DNA of 6,000 nucleotides from DATKCJ01 sp035513275 (GCA_035513275.1 DATKCJ010000359.1:1-6000); one strand, 5' to 3'; shown: positions 1-5,475, numbered from the stretch's first letter. The notes: generated by a model not told the origin, from the letters alone. Numbers and translations: made by a program.

Positions 1-23
1 CGGCTTGGACAGCCGCCCCTACC
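1..23 (-). repeat. REP-like hairpin with GTAG head
   Basis: On the minus strand this reads GTAG, then GGG, then a hairpin with a 5-bp stem (cggct at 1-5 pairing with agccg at 11-15, loop tggac). The head is the complement of ctac at 19-22. A GTAG tetranucleotide followed by an imperfect or perfect hairpin is the classic form of REP elements moved by REP-associated tyrosine transposases (RAYTs). Three more elements of the same design lie at 5427-5507. The unit touches the left edge of the window and may continue outside it. Confidence 0.5.
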
Positions 24-102
24 TCGGAGAACCCAGCCAAGACGACTCCACCTATCTCCGTGGGACCTGTGCTCATCCGCGCTGAGTAATACTCTTCTCC
101 GG

Positions 103-129
103 TTTCGTGTATTTCGTGTGTTTCGTGGT
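103..129. repeat. Three tandem copies of a 9-nt unit (tttcgtg-NN)
   Basis: The heptamer tttcgtg occurs at 103-109, 112-118 and 121-127, in exact 9-nt register, with varied dinucleotides (ta, tg, gt) between copies. On the minus strand it reads as repeated cacgaaa. It lies just beyond the stop of the M24 peptidase gene. I recall similar 'accacgaaacacacgaaa' tracts as widespread intergenic repeats in Verrucomicrobiota and some other phyla, with no known function. The rest of 1-144 holds the REP-like hairpin at the edge and nothing else that I can identify. Confidence 0.55.
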
Positions 130-144
130 TCAACTCCTCCGCCC

Positions 145-1281
145 TCACGCGATTTCCCAGACGTAGGGATGGCGTGAGACGAGCTCGCAGCCGCTCTTGG
201 TGACCAGCACGACGTCCTCGACGCGGCAGCCGCCGAGCCCCGGGTAGTAGAGACCGGGCTCGACAGTCACGACGTGGCCCGCGCGCAGCGGCGTGCCGCG
301 CACACCCATGCCCGGCGCCTCATGGACCGCGAGCCCGAGGCCGTGGCCGGTGCCATGGAAGAAACCGCGCGTGCCTTTCTCGTCGTTGGCGGTGACGTAG
401 CCGGCATCCTCGAAGAATTTCACGATCTTCTTGTGAACGTTGATCCCATGCGCTCCGGCCTTGATCGACTTGATTCCGAGCCGGTGCGCCGCGCGGACAG
501 TGGCCATGAGCGCGCGCTGTGCGTCGGACGCGGTGCCTTTCAAGTAGGTGCGCGTCATGTCGCCGTGGTAACCGCTCGCGATCACGCGAGGGAAGATGTC
601 GAAGATGATCAGCTCGTTTGCGCGCAGCGGGCCGGAGCCGCGGCAATGCGGATCGCACGCCTGATTTCCGCCGGCGACGATCGTGTTCACCGCGGAGCCA
701 CCCTGTTCGAGGATCGCGACCTCGATGGCGAAGCGGACGCGCTCGGAGGTGAGGGGCTTGCGGTCGAGCATGAGCGTGCCATTGCGAACTGTGGCGGCCT
801 TCAGCATGCGCTCGGCAATGCGGAAGCCGACCGAAGAGAGCCGGTTGCCTTCGCGAATCGCGGCCACCTCGACAGGCGTCTTTATGAGGCGCTTGGGGAT
901 GAATGGTCCTGTGACTACGTCGACCTTCACGCCGAGCTCGCGCATCCGGAGCAGCAGACCGGCCGGGAAGTCGTCGGGCACACTGAAGCCGCGCAGCTTG
1001 AAGTGGCGGCCGAGCGCCTTGATCACCTCGGCAGTGCCGGCCTTGCCGTTCGCCGCGTATCGGCGTGCGCGCTCCTGCCACTCGGGAAGCGAGAGGATCA
1101 CGTCGAGCGTGGACTCCTTGCGTGCGCGCGAGATCTCGAGCGCGCTGAACACGCCGCAGCGCTTGCGGCCGGCGCCGAAGGCGATGAACGGATCGCCGGC
1201 GTGGAAGCCGGTGAAGTAGAGCTGGTCGGCGCAGGTTTCGGAATCTGCGAAGAGCAGCGGGCTCAGGGTGGGGCGGGGCAT
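145..1281 (-). CDS. M24 family metallopeptidase (Xaa-Pro aminopeptidase-like)
   Basis: This encodes a 378-residue cytoplasmic metallopeptidase of the pita-bread fold, M24 family (COG0006 type), which usually removes an N-terminal residue preceding proline or cleaves dipeptides. The C-terminal catalytic domain (about 135-378) shows all five dinuclear metal ligands: D228 (LIIFDIFP), D241 (GDMTRTY), H313 (HGTGHGLG), E341 (VEPGLY) and E355 (RVEDVVLV). H320 in the VHE motif is also conserved. Residues 1-130 form a weakly conserved creatinase-like N-terminal domain. I chose the ATG at 1281 (MPRPTLSP). The frame stays open to 1416, but that extension would overlap the divergent lipoprotein gene and translates a repeat. 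No clear Shine-Dalgarno lies before the start. The family call is firm, but the substrate (Xaa-Pro aminopeptidase, prolidase or another dipeptidase) cannot be read from sequence. Confidence 0.93.
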   Translation of the reverse strand: MPRPTLSPLLFADSETCADQLYFTGFHAGDPFIAFGAGRKRCGVFSALEISRARKESTLDVILSLPEWQERARRYAANGKAGTAEVIKALGRHFKLRGFSVPDDFPAGLLLRMRELGVKVDVVTGPFIPKRLIKTPVEVAAIREGNRLSSVGFRIAERMLKAATVRNGTLMLDRKPLTSERVRFAIEVAILEQGGSAVNTIVAGGNQACDPHCRGSGPLRANELIIFDIFPRVIASGYHGDMTRTYLKGTASDAQRALMATVRAAHRLGIKSIKAGAHGINVHKKIVKFFEDAGYVTANDEKGTRGFFHGTGHGLGLAVHEAPGMGVRGTPLRAGHVVTVEPGLYYPGLGGCRVEDVVLVTKSGCELVSRHPYVWEIA

Positions 1282-1303
1282 GTGATTTCTGGATTTACCG
1301 TGA

Positions 1304-1337
1304 CGTCGCGTATAGCTCGCTTCGCTCGCACGCGACG
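1304..1337. repeat. Inverted repeat in the divergent intergenic region
   Basis: cgtcgcgt at 1304-1311 is perfectly complementary to acgcgacg at 1330-1337. The 18-nt loop holds two gctcgc direct copies around ttc. It sits between the divergent M24 and DUF192 genes, within the 5' leader of the peptidase gene (first base 23 nt upstream of its ATG). It could be a dispersed palindromic repeat or a regulatory hairpin. No promoter boxes are convincing here. Confidence 0.5.
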
Positions 1338-1406
1338 GGTTGGGATGGTGTTTCTGGGTTTGCGGCAATCGTATCGAGGCGCATGCTCCGCGGCAACCTC
1401 CGGGAC

Positions 1407-1925
1407 ATGACGACAACCAGAAGATTGCTCGCTACGGTCATCCTCGCGCTCGCAGCGCTCGCTGGCGGCTGCAAGGAGGACACGCCCTCACCGGCCGGTC
1501 CGCTAGGTGCGGAAGCATGGTTTCCGTTCAAGATCGGCGATGTCGCTGTGAAACTCCAGGTCGCGGTCCGCCCGATGGAGGTCCAGCAAGGGCTGATGCA
1601 CCGGCCGGTGCTCGGCGACAACGAGGGAATGCTTTTCGTGTATTCCGCAGCGTCAGGCCGGAGCTTCTGGATGAGAAACGTCACCATCCCGCTCGACATC
1701 GGATTCTTCAGCGGCGACGGAGAGTTGCGCGAGGTGCGCGCGATGAATCCGCTCGATGAGAGTCCGGTGACCTCGTTCTCAAGCGAGATCCAGTTCGCCG
1801 TCGAGATGAATCAGGGCTGGTATCGCGCGAACGGCATCAAGCCCGGCGCACACCTCGACATGGCGGCGCTGCGCGCCGCGCTTGAGGCCCGCGGCTTTGA
1901 CCCGCGGGACGCAGGGGTGAGATAG
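1407..1925 (+). CDS. DUF192 family lipoprotein
   Basis: This encodes a 172-residue exported protein: a lipoprotein signal peptide, then a single DUF192 (COG1430) domain of unknown biochemical function. The signal has a basic start (MTTTRR), a hydrophobic stretch at 7-19 and a lipobox-like LAGGC with Cys22 as the acylation site. DUF192 landmarks are QGLMHR (61-66), GMLFVY (74-79), SFWMRNVTIPLDI (86-98), EMNQGW (133-138) and NGIKPG (142-147), covering the whole domain. The family is small and mostly exported, and no reaction is established. An in-frame ATG at 1383, preceded by GAGG, would add eight residues (MLRGNLRD). I prefer 1407 because it gives a typical short signal-peptide N-region, but cannot exclude 1383. 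It is transcribed divergently from the M24 gene and no partner gene is apparent. Confidence 0.92.
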   Translation: MTTTRRLLATVILALAALAGGCKEDTPSPAGPLGAEAWFPFKIGDVAVKLQVAVRPMEVQQGLMHRPVLGDNEGMLFVYSAASGRSFWMRNVTIPLDIGFFSGDGELREVRAMNPLDESPVTSFSSEIQFAVEMNQGWYRANGIKPGAHLDMAALRAALEARGFDPRDAGVR

Positions 1926-1964
1926 GCGGCTAGGCTTGATTCGAGTGCGTGGCAGGGAATCGCC

Positions 1965-1993
1965 TTGAAGTAATACGAGAGTAGGTATTACCT
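1965..1993 (+). promoter_or_regulatory. Candidate promoter of the toxin-antitoxin operon
   Basis: ttgaag at 1965-1970 resembles a -35 box. Weak -10 candidates are tattac (1986-1991, 15-bp spacing) or ttacct (1988-1993, 17-bp spacing). Either would place transcription start at or within a few bases of the GTG at 2000. The boxes are far from consensus, so this is a tentative call supported mainly by position and by the overlapping palindrome. Confidence 0.3.
1970..1991. promoter_or_regulatory. Palindromic operator before the antitoxin gene
   Basis: gtaatac at 1970-1976 is the exact reverse complement of gtattac at 1985-1991, separated by gagagtag. The flanks add partial symmetry (aa before the left arm, ctt after the right). 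It is AT-rich against a GC-rich background and ends 8 bp before the antitoxin start. AbrB/MazE-type antitoxins bind such palindromes, alone or with their toxin, to repress their own operon. The site is therefore most likely the autoregulatory operator. Confidence 0.65.
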
Positions 1994-1999
1994 TTTCTT

Positions 2000-2227
2000 G
2001 TGAACATCACAAGCAAGGGACAAGTGACCATTCCTCACCGGATTCGCCGGCGATGCGGCCTCAAGCCCGGCACGCAGGTCGAGTTCGTGCTCGAGGGCGA
2101 CAAGGTCGTGATTCGCCCTAAGCGAAACGGAGCGAACGTGGCGGACGTATGGGTCGCAGAAGCGACTGGTGCACTGAAGGGGCGGACAACGGCGGGAATC
2201 ATGCGGCTGACACGCGGTGAGTCGTAA
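2000..2227 (+). CDS. vapB: AbrB/MazE-type antitoxin (VapB-like)
   Basis: This encodes a 75-residue antitoxin of a type II toxin-antitoxin module. Residues 1-45 are a SpoVT/AbrB swapped-hairpin DNA-binding domain with the hallmark TSKGQVTIP (4-12), a basic RIRRRCGLKPG segment and a VEFVLEGDKVVIRPK strand pair. The C-terminal tail (about 46-75, ending IMRLTRGES) is the expected toxin-wrapping region. The start is GTG at 2000. It is the only usable start, since an in-frame TAG lies at 1982-1984. The N-terminus is a few residues shorter than usual for the family. No Shine-Dalgarno fits in the 8 bases between the palindrome and the start, which raises the possibility of leaderless translation. Its stop overlaps the toxin start by one base (TAATG), which indicates translational coupling. 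Confidence 0.92.
   Translation: MNITSKGQVTIPHRIRRRCGLKPGTQVEFVLEGDKVVIRPKRNGANVADVWVAEATGALKGRTTAGIMRLTRGES
2216..2221 (+). promoter_or_regulatory. Ribosome binding site of the toxin gene
   Basis: ggtgag lies five bases before the toxin ATG and inside the last codons of the antitoxin. It is one of the few plausible Shine-Dalgarno sequences in the window. It supports the ATG at 2227 as the toxin start. Confidence 0.5.
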
Positions 2228-2637
2228 TGAGCCGGATGCTCGATACGAACGTCCTGCTCGACATCCTCACCGGCGATGCACGGTGGCTCGAGTGGTCTAC
2301 GGCTCAGTTCCGTGAGGCCTCGAAAGAAGGTTTAATTCCGATCAATCCGATCATCTATGCGGAACTCTCGGCTGCGTTTGAAACGCAGGAGGAGTTGGAT
2401 CATTGGCTTCGTCCGGAAATCTTCAAACGCCTGCCGCTGCCATTCGAAGCGGGATTCCGTGCGAGCAGAGCGTTCCTCGCTTACCGAGAAGCCGGGGGAA
2501 ACAAGACTTCGCCCTTGCCGGACTTCTACATCGGAGCCCACGCCGAACATTCCGGTTACACGCTCGTGACGCGCGATCCCAAACGATACCGGACCTACTT
2601 CCCGGAGGTCGTGGTGATCAGTCCGGATTTGGATTGA
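2227..2637 (+). CDS. vapC: PIN-domain ribonuclease toxin (VapC-like)
   Basis: This encodes a 136-residue toxin of the VapC family, whose members are Mg-dependent endoribonucleases that typically cut tRNA or rRNA and halt translation until bound by the antitoxin. The single PIN domain keeps the acidic metal-binding set: D6 (MLDTN), E46 (YAELS), D99 (LPDFYIGAHAE) and D117 (TRDPKRY). The length is normal for the family and nothing is broken. It starts within the antitoxin stop codon, so the two are co-transcribed and probably translationally coupled. The RNA target cannot be inferred from the sequence. The pair looks intact and therefore likely active, or at least recently active. Confidence 0.94.
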   Translation: MSRMLDTNVLLDILTGDARWLEWSTAQFREASKEGLIPINPIIYAELSAAFETQEELDHWLRPEIFKRLPLPFEAGFRASRAFLAYREAGGNKTSPLPDFYIGAHAEHSGYTLVTRDPKRYRTYFPEVVVISPDLD

Positions 2638-2645
2638 TGCACGAT

Positions 2646-2663
2646 GGCACGGTCGGCCGTGCC
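2646..2663. terminator. Hairpin between convergent genes, probable bidirectional terminator
   Basis: ggcacgg at 2646-2652 pairs perfectly with ccgtgcc at 2657-2663 around a tcgg loop. It occupies the 30-bp gap between the stops of the toxin gene (plus) and the rhodanese-like gene (minus), the expected place for a shared terminator. No T-run follows on either strand, so it is not a classical intrinsic terminator and may also be a dispersed repeat hairpin. Confidence 0.5.
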
Positions 2664-2667
2664 GCTA

Positions 2668-3324
2668 TCATCGCTGCCTCTGCGTGACCTGCAGACCGGC
2701 GGCCTGCCAGGCTTCGATGCCGCCGCGATACCAAAAGACCTGAGTGAAGCCGAGATTCGCGGCGCGGAGTGCAGCATTGTAGGACATCCAGCACTCGACA
2801 CTTTGGCAGTAGAACACCAAGGGCTGGTCCTTGTTGCCGCCGGTCACCTGCTGGAGGTAGTTGCCGAATTCGCGCTGTGTTTGGTCGTTGAACGAACCGG
2901 ACTGTCCTGCGGGAAGCGCGTTCTGAGCGTTCGGCAGCATATTCGGGCCGCCGAGCACATCGAAGACTAGCAGCGCACTCTCACGCTGGTAGAGCATGTG
3001 AAGCGCCTCGGTGGTGATGACGAGCGCGCCCGGTATCCGTGTCGGCGTCTTCCCGTGCATCGGGCCGTCGTGAAGGCGATCGGTGGGCGCGACGCCGAAA
3101 TCCTGGGACTCTGCCTCAGCGGCGCGCGCGAACTTGGGATCTGCGTTTGTTGCCGGTGTGGCGGCGGGTGGTGCAGGTGGCGCGAGCGTGTTCTGCGCAG
3201 GTTGGCTTGGCGCGCGCTGCGCGGGAGTCTTCCGCACGTCCTCGGAGAAACTGTTTTGCGCGATCGCTGTGGTGGTGACGGCGAGAGCGAGTGCGGCGAA
3301 AATCAGTGGGCGGTGGTTCTGCAT
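2668..3324 (-). CDS. Exported rhodanese-like protein with Cys-x4-Cys-Trp loop
   Basis: This encodes 218 residues with a Sec signal peptide (cleavage likely after A22, AIA|QN), a Pro/Ala-rich linker (about 33-62) and a C-terminal rhodanese-like domain (about 95-212), so it should act in the periplasm. The domain shows the FDVLGG strand (121-126), the active-site strand and loop FYCQSVECW (171-179), NAALRA (183-188), and WYRGGIEAW (198-206), the normal rhodanese end. Rhodaneses carry sulfur on a loop cysteine, here C173. This loop is longer than usual and holds a second cysteine and Trp (C178-W179). It resembles the CXXCW-motif rhodanese relatives linked to PQQ-dependent catabolism, but no PQQ genes are visible nearby. 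The ATG at 3324 is chosen because the frame upstream only translates the repeat element at 3353-3456. The substrate is unknown. Confidence 0.85.
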   Translation of the reverse strand: MQNHRPLIFAALALAVTTTAIAQNSFSEDVRKTPAQRAPSQPAQNTLAPPAPPAATPATNADPKFARAAEAESQDFGVAPTDRLHDGPMHGKTPTRIPGALVITTEALHMLYQRESALLVFDVLGGPNMLPNAQNALPAGQSGSFNDQTQREFGNYLQQVTGGNKDQPLVFYCQSVECWMSYNAALRAANLGFTQVFWYRGGIEAWQAAGLQVTQRQR

Positions 3325-3352
3325 CGATCGTTTGGATTCGTCACAAGCCTCC

Positions 3353-3456
3353 CTGTCATCGCGAGCCCGACGCAGTCGGGCGCGGCGATCCATCCAGATG
3401 GATTGCTTCGTCCCCCCGCGGCCGCGTTCTGCTGGCCACCAGAATCGCAATGACAG
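3353..3456. repeat. Palindromic MITE-like repeat with internal hairpins
   Basis: This 104-bp element has near-perfect terminal inverted repeats: tgtcatcgcga at 3354-3364 against tcgcaatgaca at 3445-3455, one mismatch, plus a flanking c/g pair. Inside lie three further stems. gcccgac (3365-3371) pairs perfectly with gtcgggc (3375-3381). atccatc (3388-3394) pairs with gatggat (3397-3403). ttctg (3427-3431) pairs with cagaa (3440-3444). No target-site duplication is obvious. Elements with tgtcattgcga ends and a 'ggattgcttcg' core are, from memory, widespread non-coding dispersed repeats in bacteria. It lies between two minus-strand genes and would fold in any read-through RNA. Confidence 0.75.
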
Positions 3457-3495
3457 ACAGTATGTGCGTTGTTCACGAGGTATGATGGCTGCGCG

Positions 3496-4602
3496 CTAGC
3501 GGCGCTCCGGCTTGAGTTCGTGGGCCTCGAGCTTGAGATCTCGATTCGGGTCGAAGTTCGGATCGTCGGTGAGGATGTAGGTGTCGTCCTTCAACCGCCA
3601 TGCGTGCTGATAGTTGTTGGGAAGCTCGATCCGCTCGTTGGAGGTCGTGTCGATGAAGTTTTCCACGCCGCGGATCACGTTGGTGAAGTCCTCGTGCGAA
3701 CGGTCTAGCGATGCCTGGCGGTTGGCCACGCCCTGGTTGCGCATGGCCTCGATCTCGCGTGCGGTGTCCATCCGGATGTTGTGGCGATCGATCGCGCCCT
3801 TCGTCGAGATGCCGGACATCTTCCGGCTGTGCTCGTTCATCAAGGCAGTCCACTCGGGATTGCTCTTGATCGAGAGCCGGAGGGCCTCTGCGAGGTTGAA
3901 ATCGAGCTGGCCGTGCGGCGCGCGCGTCGCAATCGCCGGCCGCGCGCTGATCGTGAGAAACTCCCGGATTTCCCCCGGCATCACGCCTTGCATCCGCGAG
4001 AGGCTGAACAGGACGGTGATCCCGATCATCTCGCGCACATCTTGCCCGTTGAAGTTGTAAGCGAGCAGCACCTCGCCCGCCTGCACCCAGTTGCGGATTT
4101 CGCCGCCGACGCTCGGCTGGACGCTGTTGTAGGCCTCGAGGGCCTTGATTGCGTCGGACCGGTCGCGGAAGTCGAGAATCCTCGCGCCGGGGCGCGTGCG
4201 CTCCACGAGCCACTGGAGGTATTCCTGCACGGTCGTGATCCTGACGTTCGGGCAAGGCAGTTGCATCGGCGGCAGCTGCAGATTGTTTCCACCCCAGGAT
4301 TCCTCGGGCATTAACTCGATCGCGCTGATACCGTCGGGCGAGGTGGCTCGCCACGCAATGTGGGTGCCGGCCTTGCCACAACCTTGCTGGTTGACCTGCC
4401 ACACGATTCCTCCGGAGGTGGACCATCCCGCAGGAACGAGCAGTGTGAAAGCCGTCATCGGCTGACCGAATCCGTTCGGATCGACGATGTGCGCGCGTTG
4501 CACGCGGTAGGCGCCATCGGGCAGATTCGCGGCTGAGGCACCGGCAGTCGCGATCGCAAGGAACACGACAATGAGGGAGGCCCGGAAATTTCGTGCACTC
4601 AT
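3496..4602 (-). CDS. Exported protein of unknown function
   Basis: I do not recognise this 368-residue protein. A clear Sec signal peptide (hydrophobic 9-20, cleavage likely after A24, ASA|AN) sends the mature protein to the periplasm. It has no lipobox and no later membrane segment strong enough to call. Residues 27-120 look like a compact beta-rich domain (YRVQRAHIVDPNG, FTLLVPAGW, IVWQVNQQ). This domain contains the protein's only mature cysteines, C75 and C117, which could form a disulfide. Residues 122-330 look mainly helical, with a charged stretch at 255-315. The C-terminus (331-352) has HAWRLKDDTYILTDDPNFDP, a short strand-turn segment. The start is the ATG at 4602, and no Shine-Dalgarno precedes it. 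It is flanked on the same strand by the VOC gene (92-bp gap) and, across the repeat element, the rhodanese-like gene (171-bp gap). Co-function is not shown. Confidence 0.85.
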   Translation of the reverse strand: MSARNFRASLIVVFLAIATAGASAANLPDGAYRVQRAHIVDPNGFGQPMTAFTLLVPAGWSTSGGIVWQVNQQGCGKAGTHIAWRATSPDGISAIELMPEESWGGNNLQLPPMQLPCPNVRITTVQEYLQWLVERTRPGARILDFRDRSDAIKALEAYNSVQPSVGGEIRNWVQAGEVLLAYNFNGQDVREMIGITVLFSLSRMQGVMPGEIREFLTISARPAIATRAPHGQLDFNLAEALRLSIKSNPEWTALMNEHSRKMSGISTKGAIDRHNIRMDTAREIEAMRNQGVANRQASLDRSHEDFTNVIRGVENFIDTTSNERIELPNNYQHAWRLKDDTYILTDDPNFDPNRDLKLEAHELKPERR

Positions 4603-4612
4603 AGGGGGATTC

Positions 4613-4646
4613 GCACACGCGACCTTCGTGGTCGTGCACCGTGTGC
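4613..4646. repeat. Nested inverted repeat upstream of the exported-protein gene
   Basis: gcacac at 4613-4618 pairs with gtgtgc at 4641-4646. Inside it, cgacc (4620-4624) pairs with ggtcg (4630-4634) around ttcgt. The structure lies in the 5' leader of the exported-protein gene, about 10 bases before its ATG. It could be a leader RNA structure, a protein-binding site or a chance fold in GC-rich DNA. Confidence 0.35.
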
Positions 4647-4664
4647 GGCGAGAGAAAGCTTGAA

Positions 4665-4692
4665 GTGCGGAGCGGTGTCAAACCCGCCGCAT
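4665..4692 (-). terminator. Imperfect hairpin after the VOC gene
   Basis: gcg-gcgg (4667-4675, with a two-base bulge) pairs with ccgc-cgc (4684-4690) around an 8-nt loop, immediately beyond the VOC stop codon. On the minus strand it is followed by a mildly T-rich tract but not a true T-run. It may weaken read-through into the next gene, or be part of a dispersed repeat. Confidence 0.3.
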
Positions 4693-4694
4693 GC

Positions 4695-5117
4695 TCAATA
4701 CGTCGGCCAGATTCCGGGTGTAAGGAGTTCGACGACGTGGCCGTCGGGATCGTGGAAGTAGAGGCTCCGGCCGCCGCGCTTCCAGCGTGTCTCACTGATG
4801 ATCGGGATCGAGCGGCGCTTGAGCTTGGCCTTCCATGCGTCGTAGTCGGCGGCCGGGATGCTGAAGCCGATGTGAAGCGCGCCGTCGCCGTCGTGTGCGG
4901 GAATCATCCCGCCGCCCTCGGGAACAGGCATGGGCTCGAGCGTCGCGCCCTTCTTGAAGAGCAGCAGCACGCTCAAACCAGAAACGTCGAGCGCGCAAAA
5001 GCGCGACGGATCCTCGACCATCACCGGGAATTCGAAGAGTCCGGTGTAGAAATCGCGCGTCGCCGCGAGGTCGGCACAGTAGAGGCAGGTTTCCTTGATT
5101 CCTGAGATCGAAGGCAT
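4695..5117 (-). CDS. VOC family (glyoxalase/dioxygenase fold) protein
   Basis: This encodes a 140-residue soluble cytoplasmic protein of the vicinal oxygen chelate superfamily, two beta-alpha-beta-beta-beta modules that form one metal site. Candidate metal ligands in the family positions are E9 (IKETCLYC), H82 (ALHIGFSIP) and E130 (GHVVELLTP). The second module ends with the typical LYFHDPDGHVVEL (119-131), and the first has the DLAATRDFYTGLF helix (16-28). VOC members include glyoxalase I, extradiol dioxygenases and fosfomycin or bleomycin resistance proteins. The sequence does not decide between these, so any resistance label would be a guess. The start is the ATG at 5117, and the upstream LysE remnant ends 31 bp away. 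No strong Shine-Dalgarno is present. The protein looks intact. Confidence 0.92.
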   Translation of the reverse strand: MPSISGIKETCLYCADLAATRDFYTGLFEFPVMVEDPSRFCALDVSGLSVLLLFKKGATLEPMPVPEGGGMIPAHDGDGALHIGFSIPAADYDAWKAKLKRRSIPIISETRWKRGGRSLYFHDPDGHVVELLTPGIWPTY

Positions 5118-5148
5118 CGCTGGAGTTTGGGTGCGCGGTCGGGAGCTG

Positions 5149-5426
5149 TCAGCTCCGGAGTGCCCTCATGGCGATCAGGACAACCTGGATCGCGCCGATC
5201 GTGGCGAGGACGATGCCGCAAACCTGATTGATCCGGCGGACGACCGTGCCGCTCACGCGATCGCGAAGGAGCTTGCCGATGCCGCTGAGCACGACCCACC
5301 AAAGAAGTGAACCGGAGAAGACACCTACGATGAGAATTGCCGCGTGAAGGTGAGTGTCGACCGCGGCGATCATGCCGAGGCCGGCGAAGATGCCGGTGAT
5401 CCCAAGGATCGTCATCGGGTTCGAGT
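5149..5426 (-). pseudogene. LysE-type exporter, C-terminal remnant
   Basis: The frame encodes about 91 residues that match only the C-terminal half of a LysE/RhtB-family amino-acid exporter (normally about 200 residues). It begins at the conserved SNPMTIL segment at the start of the fourth helix, runs through hydrophobic helices (IFAGLGMIAAV, AAILIVGVFSGSLLWWVVLSG) and ends with the final GIVLATIGAIQVVLIAM helix. The N-terminal three helices with the family's substrate-path residues are absent. The reading frame upstream is GTAG-headed REP sequence, and the nearest starts there (TTG at 5484) only translate REP DNA. The remaining half is free of stops and frameshifts, so the loss is probably recent. 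A protein restarting at the ATG at 5415 cannot be ruled out but would lack half the transporter. Confidence 0.75.
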
Positions 5427-5450
5427 GTAGGTTGCGCGCTCGCGCGCAAC
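5427..5450 (+). repeat. GTAG-headed REP hairpin (plus orientation)
   Basis: GTAG at 5427-5430 is followed directly by gttgcgcgc (5431-5439), which pairs perfectly with gcgcgcaac (5442-5450) around a 2-base loop. It directly abuts the LysE remnant and is paired tail-to-tail with the next unit, forming a BIME-like inverted pair. Confidence 0.7.
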
Positions 5451-5475
5451 GTGGCGCGACGAGCGCGCCACCTAC
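5451..5475 (-). repeat. GTAG-headed REP hairpin (minus orientation)
   Basis: On the minus strand GTAG (complement of 5472-5475) is followed by gtggcgcg and its exact complement cgcgccac (5464-5471 and 5451-5458) around a 5-base loop. With the preceding unit it forms an inverted pair whose GTAG heads face outward. Confidence 0.7.

Noticed and set aside
84..94. gagtaatactc, containing gtaatac like the antitoxin operator
   Set aside because: It has only one half-site and is not near a promoter or the toxin-antitoxin operon, so the match is probably chance.
274..1410. Long open frame on the plus strand opposite the M24 gene
   Set aside because: It is an antisense shadow of GC-rich codon bias. 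The minus-strand frame has the complete set of catalytic residues, while this one shows no recognisable domain.
1282..1416. N-terminal extension of the M24 peptidase to the ATG at 1416
   Set aside because: It overlaps the start of the divergent lipoprotein gene, translates the inverted repeat at 1304-1337 and has no family-like sequence. The ATG at 1281 gives a normal N-terminus.
3325..3450. N-terminal extension of the rhodanese-like protein
   Set aside because: The added residues are Arg-rich translation of the palindromic repeat element, and a proper signal peptide begins at the ATG at 3324.
3473..4795. Second long minus-strand frame overlapping the exported protein
   Set aside because: Its translation is rich in Arg, Ala, Pro and His without domain character. 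The alternative frame has a signal peptide and balanced composition.
4695..5117. Fosfomycin or bleomycin resistance function for the VOC protein
   Set aside because: The fold and metal ligands are shared by many VOC enzymes, and no resistance-specific residues or context can be seen.
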